Made by a program: the position numbers and the translations under genes
Notes under the pieces: generated by a model
The model's input: only the letters and a program-made list of their open reading frames with translations
What the model was told of the DNA's origin: nothing
The model's database searches: none
Assembly: GCF_944387805.1 (NCBI RefSeq)
Contig: NZ_CALXGI010000017.1
Span: 1-48,656 of the forward strand
Direction: 5' to 3'
Length of the DNA stretch: 48,656 nt
DNA from: an uncultured Pseudoflavonifractor sp.
Lineage (GTDB): Bacteria; Bacillota; Clostridia; Oscillospirales; Oscillospiraceae
Shown here: in pieces, positions 16,972-24,904 of the stretch
Layout: every line of letters begins with the position of its first letter
Numbering within the stretch: position 1 is the stretch's first letter

Positions 16972-17925
16972 ATGGCACAAGAATCAAGGAGCGGAATCCT
17001 GTTGGAGACCGGTACCAACGAGATTGAAATCATGGAGTTTACCATTGATGAGAACCTTTATGGGATCAATGTGGCCAAGGTGCGGGAGATTATGATGTCC
17101 GCGCCGGTAAAGCCCATGCCTCATACGCACCCGGCGGTGGAGGGAATCTTCAAGCCCAGAGATATTGTGATTACAGTTGTGGACCTGCCGAAGTATCTCA
17201 ATGGGTGCGAGCATCCCCACAAGGAAAAGGATCTGTTTATCGTCACCAACTTTAACCAGATGCATGTGGCCTTCCGGGTGGACAGCGTAGTCGGCATCAG
17301 CCGCATTTCCTGGAAGGACATTCAGAAGCCGGACAGCACCATCTCCGGCGGCGCGGACGGAGTGGCCACCGGCATTGCCCAGTGCGGAGATGATCTGGTC
17401 AACATCCTGGATTTTGAGCGCATCGTGGCGGAAATTGCACCGGAGACCAGCATCCAGATCAGCGAGGTGGAGCGGCTGGGAACGCGGAAACGGGATGGGC
17501 GGCCCATTTGGATAGCGGAGGACTCTATTCTGCTGACCAAGATGATCCGCGAGTCTCTGGAGCGAGCGGGCTACACCAATCTGAAAACGTTTCCCAACGG
17601 CGCAGAGCTGTGGGATGCGCTGCAGGCCTGCCCTGAAGACGAGGCCCTGTCCAGCCAGGTGGCGCTGATTATCACCGACCTGGAGATGCCCCAGATGGAC
17701 GGCCACCGTCTGACCAAACTGATTAAGACCAGCAAGCGGTTCTGCCATATCCCGGTGGTGATTTTCTCTTCCCTCATTACTGAGGAGATGCGCCGCAAGG
17801 GCCGGGAAGTGGGAGCGGACGAGCAGCTGAGCAAGCCGGAAATCGGGCATCTGATCGGCATTCTGGATGAACTGCTGGCTCGGCAAGAGCATGAACAGAG
17901 AGCGGGAGGAGTCTATGAGCAGTAA
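16972..17925 (+). CDS. cheV: Chemotaxis coupling protein CheV
   Basis: The 317-residue protein has an N-terminal CheW-like coupling domain (about residues 15-165, MEFTIDENLYGINVAKVREI at the start) and a C-terminal receiver domain (about 178-310) with phosphoacceptor D236 (IITDLEMPQMDG) and the conserved lysine in LSKPEI. CheV couples receptors to CheA and takes part in adaptation when phosphorylated. ATG 16972 is chosen over an in-frame GTG at 16960. Its end overlaps the start of the next gene by 11 bases, implying coupled translation. Confidence 0.93.
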   Translation: MAQESRSGILLETGTNEIEIMEFTIDENLYGINVAKVREIMMSAPVKPMPHTHPAVEGIFKPRDIVITVVDLPKYLNGCEHPHKEKDLFIVTNFNQMHVAFRVDSVVGISRISWKDIQKPDSTISGGADGVATGIAQCGDDLVNILDFERIVAEIAPETSIQISEVERLGTRKRDGRPIWIAEDSILLTKMIRESLERAGYTNLKTFPNGAELWDALQACPEDEALSSQVALIITDLEMPQMDGHRLTKLIKTSKRFCHIPVVIFSSLITEEMRRKGREVGADEQLSKPEIGHLIGILDELLARQEHEQRAGGVYEQ

Positions 17926-19201
17926 GTACATTGTGCGGCAGCCCATTAAGAACCGGGAAAACCGTATTGTCGGCTATGAGATTCAGTATTACGGAGAAAA
18001 CAATGCCTTTGGCGGAGAGGACAGCGCGGCCGCCAACGATTTTGCGGCGGCGGATACTATCTATAATTTTCTCACCATGAATACGGATAAGCTTCTGCGG
18101 GGCGCGCTCCATTTTATGACCTTTACCACCACGCTGCTGATGAAGAAATCCCCCAGGCTGTTCGACAAAAACGAACTGGTGATCCAGATTGATGACAGCG
18201 TGATTATTCACCCCCTGGCTATGCACATGATTCAGCAGTACACCAGAGAGGGGTATAAGATTGCCGTCAATGAGTTCCAGTTCGCCCCGCGCTATTTGGC
18301 TATGCTGGACAGCATTGACTATATTAAGCTGAACTTCTGCACAACGCCGGAGCTGACGCTGAAAAATATCATCGAGATTGCCCACAGCATGAATAAGAAG
18401 TGCATCGCCGTGGGGATTGACAGCGAGGAGTTGTACCAGAGAGCAGTGAAGTTGAAGGTGGACGCTATGGAGGGCACTGTTGTGGCCGAAAAGATGACAT
18501 ATAAAACCCATAACAGCGGCTATATGCAGAGCAATTTCTTCCGGCTGATGGTGGCGGTTATCCAGGACGAGCCCGACGTGGAGGAGATTGAGCAGATCAT
18601 CTCGGTGGATGCAACCCTGACCTATGGACTGCTGCGCATTGCGAATTCCCGGTATTTTTCGCTGCACAGCAAGGTGACCAATGTCCGTCAGGCCATTATG
18701 ACCATTGGCCTGAACGAGTTGAAGCAGTGGGTCTATCTGCTCAGCGCCAGCAACGCGGAAAATCAGATGGAGGATGGCGCGGAGGAATTCCTGAAGCTGT
18801 CGCTGATGCGGGCCAAGTTTTGCAGCAGCCTGATGAATTATGCGAAAAATATCCCCATTACCAAGCCGGATGCCTATCTGATGGGAATGTTCTCCACGCT
18901 TAACTATCTGATTGACGCGCCGCTGGAGGAGATCCTGCAGCAGATCCCTCTCTGCCGGGAGGTCAAGGATGCGCTGCTGCACCACAGCGGGCGGAGCGGA
19001 ATGCTCTATGATCTGGCGCTGTGCTATGAGCGTGCGGATTGGGCGCAGATTGACAAACTGTCTGAAGAGCTGGGAATTCAAACCAATCTGCTCACAAGCC
19101 TGTATTTCAGCTGCATGGAGGATGTAAACCGTATCTGGACTGAGATTACGCAGGCGTCTGTAAAACACAGAGAGGAGCTTGCGCCGGAGCAGGTGGATTA
19201 A
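17915..19201 (+). CDS. Degenerate EAL-HDOD protein (YuxH-like)
   Basis: A 428-residue protein with an N-terminal EAL-type fold (about 1-200) and a C-terminal HDOD domain (about 205-400, around EEIEQIISVDATLTYGLLRI). The EAL catalytic residues are lost: the signature reads YEIQYY instead of E-A-L-L-R and the DDFGTG position reads NEFQFAP, so phosphodiesterase activity is unlikely. Proteins of this EAL-HDOD type are common signalling factors without proven reaction. Start: GGGAGGA (17904-17910) precedes ATG 17915, and the family resemblance begins at YIVRQPI. It overlaps cheV by 11 bases and lies before the large c-di-GMP protein, so it may be a c-di-GMP-related or scaffold protein acting on motility (inference). 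Confidence 0.85.
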   Translation: MSSKYIVRQPIKNRENRIVGYEIQYYGENNAFGGEDSAAANDFAAADTIYNFLTMNTDKLLRGALHFMTFTTTLLMKKSPRLFDKNELVIQIDDSVIIHPLAMHMIQQYTREGYKIAVNEFQFAPRYLAMLDSIDYIKLNFCTTPELTLKNIIEIAHSMNKKCIAVGIDSEELYQRAVKLKVDAMEGTVVAEKMTYKTHNSGYMQSNFFRLMVAVIQDEPDVEEIEQIISVDATLTYGLLRIANSRYFSLHSKVTNVRQAIMTIGLNELKQWVYLLSASNAENQMEDGAEEFLKLSLMRAKFCSSLMNYAKNIPITKPDAYLMGMFSTLNYLIDAPLEEILQQIPLCREVKDALLHHSGRSGMLYDLALCYERADWAQIDKLSEELGIQTNLLTSLYFSCMEDVNRIWTEITQASVKHREELAPEQVD

Positions 19202-19279
19202 CCGCAGAGCGCGGTAACTCCAGGAGGAGGGCCGCAGTGCTCTGCCTGGGTATGCTGTGCCGGGGCAGCACTGCTTCTT

Positions 19280-22200
19280 ATGCCAAAGCGGCTGAAGGCA
19301 AGAAGCATGTCCGGAGAGGGTGGAAAGGGGTGTTTGCCATTGAGCTCGGAAAGAGAAGAAAAAATGCGCGCGCAATTGGAAGTGCTGAGCATTCTGGGCG
19401 AAGGTGGAAATGGATACCTGTTTTTGTGGGATCTGGAGCGGGAACGGATATTTTTCTATGGAGACATCAGCCAGCGGTATCCGATTGAGCTGGATGAAGC
19501 GCACTGCTGCACAGAAGCAGGCTGGTTTTCCTGCGTCTACGACAAGGACCTGAGCACCCTCAAGCGCGAGATGGAAGCGGTTCGGCAGGGGAAGGTGCAT
19601 AATTACAGCCGCGAGTATCGACTGGTAGACAGAGATGGAAACAGAGTGTGGCTCAACTGTCGGGGACAGTGCCAGAGGGATGAGAACGGGAAAGCGGTAG
19701 CGCTCATCGGCCAGGCATCCGATACGGTCCTGGAGCAGAAGGTGGACCAGCTGACAGGTGCATTTAATGCGGTCAAGCTGATGGAAGATATGGACCGGAT
19801 TTTGAACGCCGGGATTCCCTGCTTCCTGCTGCTGCTGGGCGTTGACAATCTCAAGCACATCAACATCAGCCATGGCCGGGAGTACGGAAGCCGGGTCCTG
19901 CGGCAGCTGGCGGATACGCTGGAGGAGCTGGTAGCGCCGGGCATACGGATTTACAGAGTAAACGGAGACTGTTTTGCCGTCAATCTTCCCGTGTCAGAGA
20001 AGGAAGCGGTAGAGAAGATCTATCAGCAGCTCCGTGCACGGATGTCGGAATACTGTACCATCTCGGCGGGTGTGGTGGCCTACCATGAGCACTCTGATGT
20101 GGACAGCGGCTCCCTCTATCAGTACGCGGAGGACACTCTGGACAAGGCCAAACGGATGGGAAAAAATGTGATGGCCTTTTTCTCTCAGAAAGATTATGAG
20201 GAGAAGCTGTCCACAGTAGAGCTTCAGGAGGAGCTTCACCGGAGCGTTCAGAACGGCTTCGCCGGGTTTTCTCTGCGCTACCAACCCCAGATCCAATCCA
20301 GAACCTACGAGCTGTTTGGCGCGGAGGCGCTGCTGCGCTACCAATCGCCTACAAGAGGCGCAGTTAGTCCCAATGAGTTTATCCCCGTTCTGGAACAGAC
20401 GGGGATGATCTGCGACGTGGGGCTGTGGGTGCTGAAAAACGCGCTGGAGCAGTGCCGGATATGGCGGGAATTCCGGGACGATATACACGTCAGCGTGAAT
20501 ATTTCCTATACCCAGCTCAGCCAGGACAACATTGCAGAGCAGGTTCTGAAGCTCCTGAACGAGAGCGGCCTGCCGGGAGACGCCCTGACGCTGGAGGTCA
20601 CGGAGAGCATGCAGCTTCAGAACTATCCCTATTTCAATAAGCTCTTTTATCAGTGGAAACAGGCGGGCATTGAAATCTCGGTGGATGATTTTGGAACGGG
20701 CTATTCCAGCTTGGGATACCTGAAGAATCTGGATATTGATGAAATCAAAATTGACCGCTGCTTTGTCAGCGGAATTCAGCACAGCGCATATAACTACCGC
20801 CTGCTTAACAATATGGTGGAGCTGGCTCATTCCTCTCAGATTCGGGTGTGCTGTGAGGGCGTGGAGACCCGGGATGAGCTGGCGGCACTGGAGAAGCTGG
20901 GGCATGTCCTGATTCAGGGGTACCTGTTCAATCCGCCGCTTACAGCGGAGACATTTGCCCGGACCTACATCCAGCAGGATACCATGGAGTATCGGGGATA
21001 TGCCGCGCTAAAGCGGGAGCTGTACCGGCTGAAGTGGAGCGAGGAACAGCTGCCGAAAGATATGAATCCTACCACAGAGACGCTGGAGAGCATTGTGGAG
21101 GCTCTGGATGATATTGTATATGTCAGCGATATTGTGACCTATGAGATGTACTACCTCAACCCGGCCGGACAACGGCTGACAGGCGTCCACGATTATAAAG
21201 GGCAGAAGTGCTATAAGGTAATTCAGGGGAAAGATGACCCCTGTGAGTTCTGCACCAACAGCTGCCTGAGAAAAGATCGGTTTTACATCTGGGAGTGGGA
21301 TAACAAAATTCTGAAGCGCCATTTCATACTCAAGGACAAATTGATTCCGTGGCGGGGAAAACTGGCCCGGCTGGAAGTTGCCGTAGACATCACCAACCGG
21401 GAGTTTGTCAGTCAGGCGGTACGGGAGAAGCTGGACTTCGCGGAGAACATACTCGCCTGTGCAAGAGCTCTGGCTGAGGAGTCGGACATGGAGCAGGCGA
21501 CCAAACGGATGCTGGCGTCCGTAGTGGATTTTTACCAGGCAGACCGTGCGTACCTGTTCGAACCGGAGACTGGCACACAGCAGCTGTGGAACAATACCTA
21601 TGAGTGGTGCCGGGAGGGTGTTGAGTCAGAGCAGGGAAAGCTGCAGAAAGTACCAGCATCTGTCATGGAACGCTGGATCAATCTGTTCAAAGAAAATGCC
21701 TCGGTATTTATTGCCAACCTGGATGATTTGCGGGAGAGCGACCCGCAGGAGTGGGAGATTTTAAACGCACAGGGAATCCGGCGGCTCATTGCCACACCCA
21801 TCCGCAGAGAGGGAAAGCTGATAGGGTTTCTGGGGGTGGATAATCCGCGCCACTGCATCAACGATGATGCGCTGCTCCGCATGCTGTCGCTGTTTGTGGT
21901 CAACCGGTTTGACCAGAATAAGACAGAAGAGCGGCTGGGCGAGCTTCTGGACCTCCACTACCGGGATGTGTTGAAAGACACGGACATGGGGCTCTGGTTT
22001 ATCCGCATTGACCCAAAAGGCGATCTGCGGGAGATGTTTGCCGACGAGACTATGCGCCGCGTGATGGGGCTGGAGCAGGCGCTCTCACCCCAGGAGTGCT
22101 ATGCGTACTGGTATAATCATATCAATGAAGGCTACTACCAGTATGTGAATCTGGCTGTGGAGAGTATGGTGCGGTCCCGGCGGGTGGTGCAGCTGGAGTA

Positions 22201-23599
22201 TCCTTGGCAGCACCCGGTTCTGGGGGAGGTCATGGTGCGCTGCATAGGCATCCGCACGGCGGATACGGGAGGGATGATCTGTCTGGAGGGGTATCACCGG
22301 GTTATCTCTGATATAGAACGTCCCCAGTTTTTGCCTGATACGCCGGCAGGAGAGGTATTCGAGTTTAACGCGCGCAGGGGGACGATCTACTTTCACACCA
22401 GCCGCACGCTGCTGGCCGGGGAAGAAAAGCACGAGTCCAACTTTCCCGCCTGCTGGTTGAAGGAGAAAATGGTGCACCCGCACTTTGAAAGCAAGTTTGC
22501 CGCCCTGTTCCAAAATATCCATCAGGTTGAAAAGGACGGGAAAGAGGCGTTCCCTCTCCGCACCAAAAAGGGAGATTATGAGTGGTTCAATCTGCGCATT
22601 CGTCATCTGGGCAGTACAGAGCAGGACCGGAATACGGTCCTTGTGCTGCTGGACGCCGCCGAACAGGACCGGGAGCTCCAGCTCGAGAATCTGCGCATCC
22701 GGGAATTTTACCAGGCGAGCTTGAGCGAGAATATCGCTTATGCCGAGCTGGACCTGGGAAACGGACAGCTGAAAGCATCCGGCGGTCTGTGGGCCAGCTA
22801 TGTGTGGGAGTATAAAGGGACGGAGGGCCTGCTGCAGTTTATGCGCCGTCATGCCCAGATGGATATGCGGTCCGACCAGGAAATGGAAAAATTAAACAGG
22901 ATGAAGTCGTGGAAAGAGCTCTTTTCCGATCAGGAGCCCATTCACCGCTTCCGTTACCAGCGCCAGATTGATGGAAAGTGGCGCTGGGTGGAGCTGGTGG
23001 CGCACAGCTTCCGGGAGCAGTTTACAGAAAATATCTATGCGCTGCTCTATCTCAAGGATATCGACGCTCAGGTGCGGAAGGAGCAGGCCCAGCAGGAGGC
23101 AGCGAACTGTGACCCGCTGACCGGAGTTTATAACCGGAACGCATTTCGCAAGCTGGTATGCCAGTACATGGATGATACCGCTGGTCCGCAGCGGGGGGTC
23201 CTGATTCTCCTGGATATTGATAATTTTAAGGTTGTAAACGACCGGTTCGGCCACCTGGAGGGAGATGCGGTTCTGCGGTATGTCACAAAGCTGCTGGAGA
23301 TTACGTTCCGGCGGGAGGACCTGGTGGGACGTCTGGGGGGCGACGAGTTCATTGTATTTTTGAAAGGCCCTGTCACCAGAGATATTCTGGAACAGCGCAT
23401 GAAAAAGCTCTACTCTGAGCTGGACGCATATCCCAATATCCCGATTAGCTGCAGCGCGGGTGTGATATTTGTAGATGAGGCGGACTTCTCCTACACAGAT
23501 AATATTCAGAAGGCAGATGTAGCCCTGTACAAGAGCAAGCAGGAGGGAAAACGCCACTACACCTATGCCCAAGGACAAAAGAACGGGGATCAGGCGTAA
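19280..23599 (+). CDS. Multidomain c-di-GMP protein: PAS-GGDEF*-EAL-PAS-GAF-PAS-GGDEF
   Basis: A protein of up to 1439 residues. Order: a PAS-like domain (about 40-155), a degenerate GGDEF domain whose signature reads NGDCF (228-232), an EAL domain with E-A-L at 349-351 and DDFGTG at 469-474, a PAS domain with four cysteines (C644, C655, C658, C662), a GAF domain (about 720-860), further PAS-like regions, and a C-terminal GGDEF domain (1353-1357) with an RxxD inhibitory site (R1344-D1347). Both phosphodiesterase and cyclase activities are therefore possible. No membrane segment is evident. Start is uncertain: 19280 lacks a ribosome site, ATG 19307 and 19364 are alternatives, and the only strong site (19222-19230) leads into another frame. 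It is the last gene of the flagellar operon. Confidence 0.85.
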   Translation: MPKRLKARSMSGEGGKGCLPLSSEREEKMRAQLEVLSILGEGGNGYLFLWDLERERIFFYGDISQRYPIELDEAHCCTEAGWFSCVYDKDLSTLKREMEAVRQGKVHNYSREYRLVDRDGNRVWLNCRGQCQRDENGKAVALIGQASDTVLEQKVDQLTGAFNAVKLMEDMDRILNAGIPCFLLLLGVDNLKHINISHGREYGSRVLRQLADTLEELVAPGIRIYRVNGDCFAVNLPVSEKEAVEKIYQQLRARMSEYCTISAGVVAYHEHSDVDSGSLYQYAEDTLDKAKRMGKNVMAFFSQKDYEEKLSTVELQEELHRSVQNGFAGFSLRYQPQIQSRTYELFGAEALLRYQSPTRGAVSPNEFIPVLEQTGMICDVGLWVLKNALEQCRIWREFRDDIHVSVNISYTQLSQDNIAEQVLKLLNESGLPGDALTLEVTESMQLQNYPYFNKLFYQWKQAGIEISVDDFGTGYSSLGYLKNLDIDEIKIDRCFVSGIQHSAYNYRLLNNMVELAHSSQIRVCCEGVETRDELAALEKLGHVLIQGYLFNPPLTAETFARTYIQQDTMEYRGYAALKRELYRLKWSEEQLPKDMNPTTETLESIVEALDDIVYVSDIVTYEMYYLNPAGQRLTGVHDYKGQKCYKVIQGKDDPCEFCTNSCLRKDRFYIWEWDNKILKRHFILKDKLIPWRGKLARLEVAVDITNREFVSQAVREKLDFAENILACARALAEESDMEQATKRMLASVVDFYQADRAYLFEPETGTQQLWNNTYEWCREGVESEQGKLQKVPASVMERWINLFKENASVFIANLDDLRESDPQEWEILNAQGIRRLIATPIRREGKLIGFLGVDNPRHCINDDALLRMLSLFVVNRFDQNKTEERLGELLDLHYRDVLKDTDMGLWFIRIDPKGDLREMFADETMRRVMGLEQALSPQECYAYWYNHINEGYYQYVNLAVESMVRSRRVVQLEYPWQHPVLGEVMVRCIGIRTADTGGMICLEGYHRVISDIERPQFLPDTPAGEVFEFNARRGTIYFHTSRTLLAGEEKHESNFPACWLKEKMVHPHFESKFAALFQNIHQVEKDGKEAFPLRTKKGDYEWFNLRIRHLGSTEQDRNTVLVLLDAAEQDRELQLENLRIREFYQASLSENIAYAELDLGNGQLKASGGLWASYVWEYKGTEGLLQFMRRHAQMDMRSDQEMEKLNRMKSWKELFSDQEPIHRFRYQRQIDGKWRWVELVAHSFREQFTENIYALLYLKDIDAQVRKEQAQQEAANCDPLTGVYNRNAFRKLVCQYMDDTAGPQRGVLILLDIDNFKVVNDRFGHLEGDAVLRYVTKLLEITFRREDLVGRLGGDEFIVFLKGPVTRDILEQRMKKLYSELDAYPNIPISCSAGVIFVDEADFSYTDNIQKADVALYKSKQEGKRHYTYAQGQKNGDQA

Positions 23600-23603
23600 A
23601 GAC

Positions 23604-23642
23604 AAAAAGGCTCCAGAGACGCAATGTCTCTGGAGCCTTTTT
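23604..23642 (+). terminator. Strong terminator ending the flagellar operon
   Basis: Bases 23604-23620 and 23626-23642 form a perfect 17-bp stem with a 5-base loop; the stem ends in T5 on the plus strand and begins with A5, so it can act in both directions. It starts 4 bases after the stop codon of the c-di-GMP gene. Confidence 0.95.
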
Positions 23643-23698
23643 CAGAACCGGCGCAGCAAAATTGAGGCCTGCGGCGGGGGTCATAAGCCGGGGGCGTA

Positions 23699-23727
23699 TT
23701 GCGCAGGGCCGTGCGGGCGGCTATAAT
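23699..23727 (+). promoter_or_regulatory. Putative sigma-A promoter for sbcDC
   Basis: A perfect TATAAT (23722-23727) is preceded, 17 bases upstream, by TTGCGC (23699-23704), a weak -35. It lies between the flagellar terminator and sbcD, 37 bases before the sbcD start. Confidence 0.6.
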
Positions 23728-23764
23728 GGATGGGAAACGACAGCTTACCGGGAGGAGGCCTATA

Positions 23765-24904
23765 ATGAAGCTCATCCATCTCTCTGACCTACACCTGGGA
23801 AAACGGGTCAATGAATTCTCCCTGCTGGAGGACCAGCAGTATATTTTGACAGAGATCCTCCAAATCATTGACCGGGAGGCGCCCGACGGGGTGCTTATCG
23901 CCGGGGACGTCTACGACAAGCCGGTGCCCTCCGCCGAGGCCGTGGCTCTGCTGGACGATTTTCTGGTGCGCCTGTCCGGACGGAAGCTCCGGACCTTTGT
24001 TATCAGCGGCAATCACGATTCCCCCGAGCGCATGGCCTTCGGCGGGCGTCTCATGGCGGGCAGCGGCGTCCATCTGGCCCCTGTGTACGATGGCAGGGTG
24101 GAGCCCATCACGCTCACCGACCAGTACGGCCCGGTGAATCTCTATCTGCTGCCTTTTGTGAAGCCGGCCCACGTCCGGCGCTGGTTCCCCCAGCGGGAGA
24201 TCGCCACCTACACCGACGCCCTGGCCACGGCCATTGAGGCCATGGGAGTGGATACCGCCGCCCGCAATGTGCTGGTGACTCACCAGTTTGTCACCGGTGC
24301 GGTGCGGTGCGACTCGGAGGAGGTGTCTGTGGGCGGGGCGGACAACGTGGACGTGTCCGTCTTTGCGCCCTTTGACTATGTGGCCTTGGGGCATATCCAC
24401 GGTCCCCAGCGGGTGGAGCGGGAGACGGTGCGTTACTGCGGTACTCCACTGAAGTACTCCTTCTCCGAGGCCGGGCAGCAGAAATCGGTCACGGTGGTGG
24501 AGCTGGGGGCCAAGGGGAATGTGGCCGTCCGCACCGTGCCCCTCACCCCTATGCGGGACATGGTGGAACTGAAGGGAACGTACGAGACGCTGACCCTCCG
24601 GGACTTTTACGAGGGGGCAGGCTATCCGGGAGACTATGTTCATATCACCCTCACCGATGAGGACGATATCCCCGATGCAGTGAGCAAGCTGCGGGTCATC
24701 TACCCCTATCTGATGAAGCTGGACTATGACAATACCCGCACCCGGGCGGGAGGGGTGATAGACAGCCCGGAGGACAGACGGGACAAGTCTCCCCTGGAGC
24801 TGCTGGAGGAATTCTACGAGAAACAGAACGGACGGCCCATGGCAGAGGCCCAGCGGGACTTTGCCCGGGACCTGATGGAGCGTATTTGGGAGGGAGAGGC
24901 ATGA
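23765..24904 (+). CDS. sbcD: Nuclease SbcCD subunit D
   Basis: The 379-residue protein carries the Mre11-type phosphoesterase motifs in order: LSDLHLG (D8, H10), AGDVYDK, SGNHDSPER and ALGHIHG, which coordinate two metal ions. SbcD is the nuclease subunit that with SbcC cuts hairpins, cruciforms and protein-blocked DNA ends. ATG 23765 has GGGAGGAGG just upstream; the sequence before it in frame has no family resemblance. The stop overlaps the sbcC start (ATGA), so the two subunits are translationally coupled. Confidence 0.95.
   Translation: MKLIHLSDLHLGKRVNEFSLLEDQQYILTEILQIIDREAPDGVLIAGDVYDKPVPSAEAVALLDDFLVRLSGRKLRTFVISGNHDSPERMAFGGRLMAGSGVHLAPVYDGRVEPITLTDQYGPVNLYLLPFVKPAHVRRWFPQREIATYTDALATAIEAMGVDTAARNVLVTHQFVTGAVRCDSEEVSVGGADNVDVSVFAPFDYVALGHIHGPQRVERETVRYCGTPLKYSFSEAGQQKSVTVVELGAKGNVAVRTVPLTPMRDMVELKGTYETLTLRDFYEGAGYPGDYVHITLTDEDDIPDAVSKLRVIYPYLMKLDYDNTRTRAGGVIDSPEDRRDKSPLELLEEFYEKQNGRPMAEAQRDFARDLMERIWEGEA

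Noticed and set aside
17777..19873. A 698-codon open frame on the minus strand opposite cheV and the EAL-HDOD gene
   Set aside because: It lies antisense to two well-supported genes, has no ribosome site or family resemblance, and long antisense frames are expected at this GC content and codon use.
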